A DNA stretch of 5,501 bases from an uncultured bacterium (GCA_903839905.1 CAIMDX010000025.1:1-5501), one strand, 5' to 3'. Positions 1 through 5,027 are shown, counted from the first letter of the stretch. Translations and numbers: made by a program. Notes: generated by a model not told the origin, from the letters alone.

Positions 1-44
1 GCCGTGGAATTTAATCGCAAATCGGGGGGAAATCGGGTTAAACC

Positions 45-65
45 AAAACCGCGGCGAAGCCGCGG
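45..65 (-). terminator. Intrinsic terminator after tRNA-Glu
   Basis: Read leftward, a GC-only 7-bp stem (CCGCGGC / GCCGCGG, arms 59-65 and 49-55) with a 3-nt loop is followed by TTTTGG. It lies 30 nt beyond the 3' end of the tRNA, where a tRNA transcript would be expected to end. The U-tract is short (4 nt), so efficiency is uncertain. Positions 1-44 hold nothing I can assign. Confidence 0.6.
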
Positions 66-94
66 CGGTGGATTTTTCAGACGAATATACAGTT

Positions 95-169
95 TGGCGG
101 CCCCAACCGGAGTCGAACCGGTGTTACGTGGATGAGAACCACGCGTCCTAACCACTAGACGATGGGGCC
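95..169 (-). tRNA. tRNA-Glu (anticodon CTC), CCA encoded
   Basis: This is a complete cloverleaf on the minus strand. The acceptor stem GGCCCCA (169-163) pairs with TGGGGCC (105-99), followed by discriminator G98 and an encoded CCA (97-95). The D-arm is GTCTAGTGGTTAGGAC, the anticodon stem is CGTGG/CCACG around loop TTCTCAT, and the T-arm is ACCGG-TTCGACT-CCGGT. The anticodon CTC (136-134) reads GAG, so the tRNA decodes glutamate. It delivers Glu to the ribosome. It is flanked by a weak candidate promoter and a GC-rich terminator, so it is probably a single-gene transcript. No base is missing from the conserved positions that I can see. Confidence 0.97.
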
Positions 170-180
170 AAAACTCTTTT

Positions 181-209
181 AAATTAACACAAAATTATTT
201 TTTTGTCTA
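181..209 (-). promoter_or_regulatory. Weak candidate promoter for tRNA-Glu
   Basis: Read leftward, TAGACA (209-204) and TAATTT (186-181) are separated by 17 nt. A TG lies just before the -10 as an extended element. Transcription would start about 5 nt before the tRNA 5' end. Both hexamers are poor matches and the region is very AT-rich, so chance matches are likely. Confidence 0.33.
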
Positions 210-262
210 AACTCAATTTTTAATTAAAAAATCGGCTTTTTTCTTTATTTAGCCCGCGCGTG

Positions 263-290
263 TTGACAAAATTTAGATATGGTGTATAGT
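263..290 (+). promoter_or_regulatory. Sigma-70-type promoter of the structured RNA
   Basis: TTGACA (263-268, perfect -35) and TATAGT (285-290, 5/6 -10) are separated by 16 nt. The predicted start is about 295-298. No open reading frame of useful length follows. What follows instead is about 400 nt of folded sequence and then a terminator. The same 16-nt spacing recurs at two other rightward promoters in this window, at 4867 and 5437. Confidence 0.78.
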
Positions 291-295
291 ATAAG

Positions 296-710
296 AGTTC
301 TTTGAAATCGGCTTGGAGTTCTGAAAAAAGGGTTGGATAAAAACTGCAATCTTTTTTTCAGGGCTCCACAATTCGTGCGACCGCGTAATCTATAATTCTT
401 TGGGGCTTACCAAAGATGAGATTAAAGGATTTTCTCCTTTGCGGCTCTTCTGAGACAAACTTTTATTCAAACTAACAGTTTTGAAAAAGTCTCGGAGGAC
501 TAACGAACCGACGCCCCCATACTTAACGGCAAGGGCAGCAGCACACAATGCTTTTAGGCATATAGCGCTTCTGCTAACGAAAAAGGATAATGCTCAATAC
601 AAAAAGGTTTACTTTCTGTGTTGATTGAGGATTATCTTTTTGCCTTGCATTCCCTCCTCTGCGTGGAGAGAGGAATATAATAAAAAAGCGGTCATCTGAT
701 CGCTTTTTTC
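296..710 (+). ncRNA. Unassigned structured RNA, about 415 nt
   Basis: This is a non-coding transcription unit with its own promoter (263-290) and terminator (682-709). Visible helices are as follows. H1 is 314-329 with 353-368: 16 continuous pairs, two of them G-U. H2 is 397-403 with 410-416. H3 is 424-429 with 435-440. CCGC 381-384 with GCGG 441-444 encloses H2 and H3. H4 is 446-456 with 489-499: 11 pairs, with a further inner stem 468-472/478-483. H5 is 537-541/571-575 with an inner ATGC/GCAT hairpin. H6 is 580-598 with 624-641 and continues inward at 599-606/612-619. GCAAGG 529-534 with CCTTGC 643-648 closes H5 and H6. H7 is 649-660/667-676. The single-stranded linker 500-528 is C-rich. 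I looked for hallmarks of tmRNA (tRNA-like 3' end, CCA), RNase P RNA (GAGGAAAGUCC, ACAGAA), SRP RNA (GGAAGNAGC loop) and 6S RNA (one long bulged rod) and found none. The longest ATG reading frames are under 20 codons. The function is unknown; a divergent member of a known class remains possible. Confidence 0.7.
682..709. terminator. Bidirectional terminator shared by RNA gene and ftsI operon
   Basis: A 12-bp stem (682-693 with 698-709, one G-U pair) has loop ATCT. It has six A on the left arm and six T on the right arm, so it gives a U-tract in either direction. Rightward it ends the structured RNA. Leftward it lies 11 nt after the ftsI stop codon and ends the division operon. Both units converge here. 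Confidence 0.88.
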
Positions 711-720
711 TTTGTATTTT

Positions 721-2460
721 TTAAAATATTTTCTGGCTGGTGGTGACGAGATCCTGATCGTAATCAGGCGCAATCTGCCAATAATCTAAAATATATTTAG
801 CCAGGTCATGGAACATCGGCACAGCGGAATATTCCGAAGTTAGGGTATTGGCCGGGTTGTCCAATTTGACCAGCATAACAAAACGAGGATTATAAGCCGG
901 GGCAAAACCCATAAAGGTCTGCCAAGTATCGGTAGTGGAATACCCTGCTTTATTCTGGCCTAAGGAAGCATAAGACATCTGCGCCGTGCCTGTCTTACCA
1001 GCGACATAATAACCAGGGATCTTAGCTAAATGGCCATAACCGTTTTCAACAACATTGATCATCATTTTTACCAATATATCCGCGTTCTCCTGGCTGATAA
1101 CTGTTTTAAAAGTTTGATTGTCCGGCATTTCTTCTTTTCCGTCCGCAACTTTCTTTTCAATAATGCTCATCCGTTCCGGCATTTGGCCTTTATTCGCCAA
1201 TCCGCAAAAAGCCCGAACTATTTGTAAAGGAGTCATTTCCACTCCCTGGCCAAAAGCAACATTAGCAAAAGTTACCTGGATATTGTTATCCAAAGATTTT
1301 TTTAATTCTTTATTCTGCGAAACTACTTCTCCCGCTAATTCAATTCCGGTTCCCTCATCTAATTCAAATCTGTTAATAAGATAATCATAAAAAGTTTGGT
1401 TGCCGATTAAGCTTTCCGCATCCATAGCTCCAACATTAATTGAATATTGCAAGGTTTCATACATTTTCCTCGTACCCCAAGCTTTTTGAGAATAATTGTA
1501 GACTTTATAACCGCTAACTTCCCGGTAGCCAAGATTGTCATGGAAAATAGTGTACGGCGTGATTCTTCCTTCATTCAGGGCAATGGCAATTGTGATGGGT
1601 TTGAAAATGGATCCCGGCTCAAAAGTGGTTTGCACGGATTTATTGGAAAAATTTTCCATCGCCGATTCCCCGTATTTATTAGGATCAAAATTAGGGTATT
1701 GAGCCATCGCAATAATCTTTCCCGTTGCCGGCTCGGCCACCAAAATTTCCCCTCCTTTGGCTCCATATTTTTCCACCCCTGCTTTTAAGATTTTTTCGGC
1801 TTCAAACTGAATACTATAATCAACTGTCAGATACAGATCATTGTCCTGAGCGGAAGAATTTTCAGAGCTGGAGAACAGAAATCCCCAAGGGGTAACTTTT
1901 TTATTTTCAAATTTTTCTTCGCCGGCCAAAGAATCGTTAAAATATTCTTCCAAGCCATACTGCCCTTGGCCGTCTTTATTCAAAAATCCCGCTATCTGCG
2001 AACCGGTATTCAAATTGGGATAAAGCCTTTTATATTGCCAGGAAACATCCACTCCCTTCATTTTCAGATTATTGATGCCATCTATCTCTTCTTTGGACAG
2101 ATTCTCTTTAACAGTTTTATAGAAACCTTCGCCTGCATCAATGGTCTTTAATATCTCTTCTTTCTTCTGCTTTAATATTTGAGAAATGGCATCTGCGGCC
2201 TCTTCTTTATTTTCCAAATCTTTAACGCAAACGCGCAAAAAAGGCTCCTCTTTGGTGGCAGCCAATATTTCTCCGTTTTTGAAATAAATATCCCCTCTTT
2301 TGGGCTCGGTTTGAGACAGAGCGCTCTGCTGGCCTTGAGCCAGAGCCTTATAAAAGCTTCCATTTAGAACTTGGAGATCAAATAAACGCCAAAATATTAA
2401 AACGCTGAATAAGATTAAAAACAGAAACACCAGATTAACTCTCCAATTTTTGAATGACAT
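721..2460 (-). CDS. ftsI: Class B penicillin-binding protein, septal transpeptidase FtsI/PBP2 family
   Basis: This 579-residue protein cross-links peptidoglycan stem peptides (D,D-transpeptidase) on the outer face of the membrane during division. One N-terminal anchor (residues 9-25) follows a short basic cytoplasmic tail. The dimerisation/pedestal module has RGDIYFKNGEILA (55-67), RLYP (145-148) and YGLEEYF (168-174). The transpeptidase domain runs from about 235 to 560. Its catalytic motifs are all present: S284-I-F-K287 (nucleophile Ser284), S340-I-N342 and K489-T490-G491. No PASTA repeats follow. The length is normal for the family. The start is supported by AAGGA 5 nt upstream of the ATG. 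As last gene of mraZ-rsmH-ftsL-ftsI it is most likely the division enzyme rather than the elongation PBP2, but motifs alone do not separate the two. The canonical RGxIxDRNG motif is altered to RGDIYFKNG. Confidence 0.95.
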   Translation of the reverse strand: MSFKNWRVNLVFLFLILFSVLIFWRLFDLQVLNGSFYKALAQGQQSALSQTEPKRGDIYFKNGEILAATKEEPFLRVCVKDLENKEEAADAISQILKQKKEEILKTIDAGEGFYKTVKENLSKEEIDGINNLKMKGVDVSWQYKRLYPNLNTGSQIAGFLNKDGQGQYGLEEYFNDSLAGEEKFENKKVTPWGFLFSSSENSSAQDNDLYLTVDYSIQFEAEKILKAGVEKYGAKGGEILVAEPATGKIIAMAQYPNFDPNKYGESAMENFSNKSVQTTFEPGSIFKPITIAIALNEGRITPYTIFHDNLGYREVSGYKVYNYSQKAWGTRKMYETLQYSINVGAMDAESLIGNQTFYDYLINRFELDEGTGIELAGEVVSQNKELKKSLDNNIQVTFANVAFGQGVEMTPLQIVRAFCGLANKGQMPERMSIIEKKVADGKEEMPDNQTFKTVISQENADILVKMMINVVENGYGHLAKIPGYYVAGKTGTAQMSYASLGQNKAGYSTTDTWQTFMGFAPAYNPRFVMLVKLDNPANTLTSEYSAVPMFHDLAKYILDYWQIAPDYDQDLVTTSQKIF

Positions 2461-2465
2461 GCTAA

Positions 2466-2470
2466 TCCTT
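2466..2470 (-). promoter_or_regulatory. Ribosome binding site of ftsI
   Basis: AAGGA read leftward lies 5 nt from the ftsI ATG, within the 27-nt gap after ftsL. It is the only convincing Shine-Dalgarno sequence in the operon. rsmH, ftsL and mraZ have none at proper spacing. Confidence 0.75.
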
Positions 2471-2487
2471 AGGTGAATTACTAATTT

Positions 2488-2790
2488 TTATCTATTTTGA
2501 GCCACGATAGCGCTGGAAACCACTACATAGTCAATCCTGTTTATCTTTTGGTATCCCAATTCGTTAAGTTTTTGTTCGTATTTGTCCAAAGTGCTGTTTT
2601 GCAATAAAGAAGCTTCCAGACTGGCCACTTCTTTTTTGCTGTCTTCCAGCTGGCGCTGGTTCTGGCCGATCTCATAGCTGGCTTGGGCCATTTGGCTTAC
2701 TTGAAAAACATAACCGAATACCAAACATGCTAAAAATGAGAAAGATAATGTTAAAAAAAATTTTGATCGGTTCTTTTTTGCTCTGGACAT
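2488..2790 (-). CDS. ftsL: FtsL-like small bitopic cell-division protein
   Basis: This 100-residue protein has the FtsL/DivIC plan: a short basic N-terminus (SRAKKNRSK), one transmembrane helix (about 11-30), then a polar segment with coiled-coil character (about 37-78, QLEDSKKEVASLEASL) and a short tail containing ELGYQKINRIDYV. Proteins of this type bridge the divisome and activate the FtsW-FtsI synthase from outside the membrane. Sequence conservation in the family is poor, so the assignment rests on topology and on its position between rsmH and ftsI, the usual place of ftsL. It starts 15 nt after the rsmH stop. No Shine-Dalgarno is visible in the A/T-only sequence immediately before the ATG. 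It is translated from the operon mRNA. Confidence 0.8.
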   Translation of the reverse strand: MSRAKKNRSKFFLTLSFSFLACLVFGYVFQVSQMAQASYEIGQNQRQLEDSKKEVASLEASLLQNSTLDKYEQKLNELGYQKINRIDYVVVSSAIVAQNR

Positions 2791-2805
2791 TTTATTTAAT
2801 TATTT

Positions 2806-3684
2806 TTAAATCTTTCGCGCCGCTCTTAGCTTAGCTGACCTTGATCTGGGGTTTTCCCTGGTCTCAATCAAGCCGGGCACGATCGGTTTTTTAGTTAAAA
2901 TTTTTATTTTATTTTTTAAGGCTTCTTCTTTTAAAAATACTTTTACGATTCTGTCTTCCAGCGAGTGGAATGATATGACTGCCAATCTTCCTCCCGGCGC
3001 CAGCATTTCTATGGCCTGCGGCAAAGCTTTTTTAAGGTTTTCCAATTCTTGGTTTGCGGCTATCCGCAACCCTTGGAAAGTTCTAGTGGCAAAATGGATC
3101 TTGCCATTTTGGTATCTTCTCGGCATCGCTTTCTTTATCGCTTCTATTAATTGGAATGTGCTGGTGATGGCTTTTATTCTTCTTATTTCAACTATTTGGT
3201 GCGCTATTTGGCGGCTGAATCTTTCCTGACCGTATTGGCTCAATATCATTTCCAGATCTTCTTCCGACCATTGATTGACTATCTGTTCGGCGGTCAATCC
3301 TTCCTGCCCGTAATTCATAAGCAATGGCTCGTCTTTCTGGAACGAGAATCCTTTGCCGCTTTCATCAACATGCCAGCTGGAAAATCCAAGATCAAACAAT
3401 ATTCCATTCACCGGTCCGAAATTATTCTTTTCCGCGATCTCTTTTAAGTTTGAAAAGTTTCCGCATTCTAATATAATTCTATTCTCAAAATCTTTTATTT
3501 TCTCCCGGGCTATTTCTATTTGCTCCGGAGTCTGGTCTATTCCCAACAACTTTCCGTTTGGCCCGCTTTTTTCCAGTATTTTCAAACTGTGCCCGGCCTG
3601 CCCAATCGTCGCGTCAATGAAATTTTCATTCGGCTGCGGGTCCAAGGCTTCCAATGTTTCTTTTTCAAGGACAGGGATATGCAT
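2806..3684 (-). CDS. rsmH: 16S rRNA (cytosine-1402-N4)-methyltransferase RsmH (MraW)
   Basis: This SAM-dependent cytoplasmic enzyme N4-methylates C1402 in the decoding centre of 16S rRNA. The 292 residues are close to the family's usual 300-315. Family motifs appear in order: HIPVL (2-6), the SAM loop DATIGQAGHS (24-33), the acidic GID (48-50), LFDLGFSS.HVD (96-107), GFSF.KD.PL.M (112-123), GQERFSRQIA (152-161), RTFQGLRIAAN.EL (201-214), GGRLAVISFHSLEDRIVK (231-248) and the C-terminal NPRSRSAKLRA (278-288). The SAM loop DATIGQAGHS deviates from the common D.T.GGGGHS by losing two glycines, but Asp24 and the GHS end remain. The ATG is 7 nt after the mraZ stop. GGGA about 14 nt upstream is the only weak ribosome-binding candidate, which suggests translational coupling to mraZ. 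Confidence 0.97.
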   Translation of the reverse strand: MHIPVLEKETLEALDPQPNENFIDATIGQAGHSLKILEKSGPNGKLLGIDQTPEQIEIAREKIKDFENRIILECGNFSNLKEIAEKNNFGPVNGILFDLGFSSWHVDESGKGFSFQKDEPLLMNYGQEGLTAEQIVNQWSEEDLEMILSQYGQERFSRQIAHQIVEIRRIKAITSTFQLIEAIKKAMPRRYQNGKIHFATRTFQGLRIAANQELENLKKALPQAIEMLAPGGRLAVISFHSLEDRIVKVFLKEEALKNKIKILTKKPIVPGLIETRENPRSRSAKLRAARKI

Positions 3685-3691
3685 TTTAATT

Positions 3692-4123
3692 TTATATTCC
3701 CAATTCTTTTAATCTTTCGGCTATGTCGCCTGCGGCACTTTCTGTTTTTTGTTTATATTCGTCCCATCTTTCTCCGTCCCAAATTTCCACGCGGTTATAC
3801 AATCCGGCAACCACTATTTTCTTGCCGAGCTTGGCATAATTTTTTAAATAATCCGGAATTAATATTCTGCCCAAAGAATCTATATCCGCTTCCATTGCTC
3901 CGGCCAGCATTATTCTAGCAAAACCTCTGGCATCGGCCTGCGATAAAGGAAGCTTGCTTAATTTTTCCGCCTGTTCTTCCCAATCTTTTTGAGTATATAG
4001 AAACAAACAATTATCCAAGCCTCGGGTAATAACCGCTTTCTCGCCTAAAATCTTCCGAAACTTCGGCGGGATAGTCAATCTTTTCTTAGCGTCTATGGTG
4101 TATGAGTATTCGCCGATAAACAT
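3692..4123 (-). CDS. mraZ: Transcriptional regulator / cell-division protein MraZ
   Basis: This 143-residue protein has two tandem SpoVT/AbrB-like half-domains. The first carries DAKKRLTIPPKFR (11-23), the second DSLGRILIPDYLK (82-94); these are the duplicated D.K.R...P signature of MraZ. The start MFIGEYSYTID matches the family's N-terminus, so the ATG is secure although no Shine-Dalgarno precedes it. In studied bacteria MraZ forms ring oligomers and binds direct repeats upstream of its own gene, usually repressing the division cluster. GTGG repeats are present upstream here (4265-4300). It is the first gene of the leftward operon mraZ-rsmH-ftsL-ftsI, with a leader of nearly 200 nt from the predicted start. 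Confidence 0.97.
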   Translation of the reverse strand: MFIGEYSYTIDAKKRLTIPPKFRKILGEKAVITRGLDNCLFLYTQKDWEEQAEKLSKLPLSQADARGFARIMLAGAMEADIDSLGRILIPDYLKNYAKLGKKIVVAGLYNRVEIWDGERWDEYKQKTESAAGDIAERLKELGI

Positions 4124-4132
4124 GCTTGGCGC

Positions 4133-4162
4133 AATTTTTAATTTCTAATTTTTAATTTTTAA
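4133..4162. repeat. Short AT-rich tandem repeat in the mraZ leader
   Basis: Imperfect units of about 8-9 bases built on TAATTT(T/C)T repeat four times (AATTTTT, AATTTCT, AATTTTT, AATTTTT). It lies only 10 nt from the mraZ start, inside the predicted leader, and would be unstructured A/U-rich RNA. The role is unknown; it could aid ribosome access or be simple slippage. Confidence 0.6.
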
Positions 4163-4199
4163 ACCTGTACGCTGTAATCTGACTTCTCGTGTGTATCGG

Positions 4200-4280
4200 C
4201 TAGGCAAATTCACGGCTTGATTCAATAATGGCGGGGTTTCGCTCGTTGCACTCGCTCAAGTTATCCACTTATTGGCCTAG
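4200..4280 (-). other. Nested inverted repeats in the mraZ 5' leader
   Basis: CTAGGC (4200-4205) pairs with GCCTAG (4275-4280), and inside it CTTGA (4216-4220) pairs with TCAAG (4256-4260). Both would fold in the leader between the predicted mraZ transcription start and its start codon. The arms are short and separated by loops of 10 nt or more, so this could be chance. It resembles no riboswitch I know. Confidence 0.35.
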
Positions 4281-4301
4281 TTATCCCCACTTTCATCCAC
4301 A
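4265..4301 (-). promoter_or_regulatory. Candidate MraZ operator (GTGG repeats), also DnaA-box-like
   Basis: Read leftward there are GTGGAT (4300), GTGGGG (4290) and GTGGAT (4268). The first two are exactly 10 nt apart, the period expected for MraZ boxes (short G-rich repeats with about 5-nt spacers). The third is 22 nt further, off phase. They lie just downstream of the predicted mraZ start, a position suited to repression. Read rightward the same bases are TTATCCACT (4261-4269), TTATCCCCA (4281-4289) and TCATCCACA (4293-4301), each one base from the DnaA box TTATCCACA. I favour MraZ because the site sits before mraZ. Confidence 0.6.
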
Positions 4302-4319
4302 GTTTTCTACTACACATAT

Positions 4320-4348
4320 AATTTACCCCACCCAAGCTCTACTGTCAA
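4320..4348 (-). promoter_or_regulatory. Probable promoter of the mraZ-rsmH-ftsL-ftsI operon
   Basis: Read leftward, a perfect TTGACA (4348-4343) is followed after 17 nt by TAAATT (4325-4320, 4/6). The spacer is G-rich and contains TGGGTGGGG, itself similar to MraZ boxes. The predicted start is near 4312, giving a leader of about 190 nt. The promoter lies just after two terminators, which would isolate it from the gene upstream. Confidence 0.6.
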
Positions 4349-4364
4349 ACACTCAAAAACACCT

Positions 4365-4390
4365 AAAAAGCCCTGAAAACAGGGCTTTTT
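4365..4390. terminator. Perfect 11-bp terminator hairpin, first of a pair
   Basis: AAAAAGCCCTG (4365-4375) and CAGGGCTTTTT (4380-4390) pair perfectly around an AAAA loop. It has A on one arm and T on the other, so it works in both directions. It sits immediately upstream of the mraZ -35 box and backs up the hairpin at 4426-4447 for leftward readthrough. Confidence 0.85.
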
Positions 4391-4406
4391 CCACCGCTTA
4401 TCCACT
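4391..4406 (-). promoter_or_regulatory. Outlying GTGG pair / fourth DnaA-box-like site
   Basis: Read leftward, GTGGAT (4405) and GTGG (4394) are 11 nt apart, between the two terminators. Read rightward 4398-4406 is TTATCCACT, one base from a DnaA box. It is upstream of the mraZ promoter, so it could be an auxiliary MraZ or DnaA site. It is weak on its own. Confidence 0.35.
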
Positions 4407-4425
4407 AAAATAAGATAAAAAATTA

Positions 4426-4447
4426 AAAAGAGCCTAATGGCTCTTTT
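4426..4447. terminator. Terminator of the small membrane-protein gene
   Basis: AAAAGAGCC (4426-4434) pairs perfectly with GGCTCTTTT (4439-4447) around loop TAAT. Read leftward it lies 25 nt after the stop of the membrane-protein gene and is followed by TAATTTTTT, a good U-tract. Its symmetry allows use in both directions. Confidence 0.85.
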
Positions 4448-4472
4448 CTACTGTTACAACTAAGCTCTTCTT

Positions 4473-4781
4473 CTATTTCTTTTTTCCTAACGAAAACTTT
4501 TCTAGAATTATCTTATATAGACTCTCCAAGAAATCGCCACCGGCGTAGCCGATGATAAAAGCTAGGCCCGGAGAAATATATTCCACTCCTTCAATACTAA
4601 ATCCCGCATTAGCAACTGACGCGGCGACTAAAACTCCTACAATGCCTGAAAGAAAAGATATGCCCAGAAAGTACGGCAAATTGAAGCCGACATTTTTATA
4701 AGAATACTGGTGTTTTATAAAACCAAGGAAGCCCCTGACCATTCCCCCGCCGAAACCGGCTATTAAAAGAGAAAAATACAT
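4473..4781 (-). CDS. Small three-helix membrane protein, function unknown
   Basis: This 102-residue protein appears to have three hydrophobic segments: about 1-22 (LLIAGFGGGMVRGFLGFI), 34-56 (LPYFLGISFLSGIVGVLVAA) and 70-90 (PGLAFIIGYAGGDFLESLYKII). It ends in a basic tail, SLGKKK. The glycine-rich first helix with an arginine, and the closing GYAGGDFLE motif, recall small holin-like or pore-forming membrane proteins, but I cannot name a family. The frame stays open to 5051, but those residues are F/I/K-rich, overlap the acidic gene and look non-coding, so I chose the ATG at 4781. No Shine-Dalgarno precedes it. GGAG at 4818-4815 is ideally spaced for a rare ATT codon at 4808, which would add nine residues (IIKNPLFFS). 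It is divergent from the acidic gene and followed by a strong terminator. Confidence 0.72.
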   Translation of the reverse strand: MYFSLLIAGFGGGMVRGFLGFIKHQYSYKNVGFNLPYFLGISFLSGIVGVLVAASVANAGFSIEGVEYISPGLAFIIGYAGGDFLESLYKIILEKFSLGKKK

Positions 4782-4821
4782 ACTAAAAAATAATGGATTT
4801 TTAATAATTATTATCTCCAAT

Positions 4822-4848
4822 TTTATAATGATTTCCCTTCTCCGGCAA
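4822..4848 (-). promoter_or_regulatory. Weak candidate promoter of the membrane-protein gene
   Basis: Read leftward, TTGCCG (4848-4843, 4/6) precedes TATAAA (4827-4822, 5/6) by 15 nt, or TAAAAT (4825-4820) by 17 nt. Transcription would start around 4812-4815, so the GGAG at 4818-4815 would lie at or just before the RNA 5' end. If so, the mRNA would have a short leader without a Shine-Dalgarno sequence. Confidence 0.35.
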
Positions 4849-4866
4849 TTCAAGGGAATCCACAGC

Positions 4867-4894
4867 TTGACAAGGTTTATCTTATTATTATAAT
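4867..4894 (+). promoter_or_regulatory. Consensus sigma-70 promoter of the acidic-protein gene
   Basis: TTGACA (4867-4872) and TATAAT (4889-4894) are both perfect and separated by 16 nt. The predicted start is about 4900-4903, giving a leader of about 125 nt before the ATG at 5028. It is the strongest promoter in the window by match to consensus and implies high expression of a very short gene. Confidence 0.85.
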
Positions 4895-4905
4895 GGGAGC
4901 TAGTT

Positions 4906-5017
4906 TCAAAAAAGGTTAATAATCTTTTGGCCCTGCTAAGAATAAAAACGGGCCTCAAAAAAGGTCGGTTCCTAATCAAGAATAACAATATAAAAAACCG
5001 CTTTATTGCGGAATAAA
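4906..5017 (+). promoter_or_regulatory. Folded 5' leader of the acidic-protein gene
   Basis: The leader holds a hairpin GGCCC/GGGCC (4929-4933 with 4950-4954), extended by TTTT/AAAA past a bulge. The 11-base direct repeat TCAAAAAAGGT occurs at 4906-4916 and 4955-4965. Just before the start codon, CCGC/GCGG (4998-5001 with 5008-5011) competes with TTTATT/AATAAA (5002-5007 with 5012-5017), two mutually exclusive hairpins. This could be a regulatory leader. No known riboswitch is recognised, and the stems are short. Confidence 0.4.
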
Positions 5018-5027
5018 AAATAAAAAA

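Noticed and set aside
1..150. Two rightward frames stay open from the left edge across the tRNA region.
   Set aside because: They run antisense through a complete tRNA and its GC-rich terminator; the translation is low-complexity and has no recognisable domain.
417..476. A 19-codon ATG frame inside the structured RNA (MRLKDFLLCG...).
   Set aside because: There is no ribosome-binding site, and it runs through helices H3 and H4 whose pairing explains the sequence better.
574..591. GCT AAC GAA AAA GGA TAA reads A-N-E-K-G-stop, resembling the start of a tmRNA proteolysis tag.
   Set aside because: It lacks the ALAA-type ending, and the RNA has no tRNA-like ends or CCA. The bases are part of helix H6.
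1030..3918. Several rightward frames of 60-130 codons across ftsI, rsmH and mraZ.
   Set aside because: They are antisense to genes with clear family motifs and contain no domain of their own.
4228..4413. A rightward 61-codon frame upstream of mraZ.
   Set aside because: It runs through the operator, promoter and a perfect terminator hairpin; its composition is not protein-like.
4856..4864. A further DnaA-box-like site (GAATCCACA).
   Set aside because: It has two mismatches, is isolated, and overlaps nothing that supports it.
4998..5011. CCGC/GCGG hairpin followed leftward by TTTTTT as a minus-strand terminator.
   Set aside because: The stem is only 4 bp and no leftward gene ends there. A role in the acidic-gene leader is more plausible.
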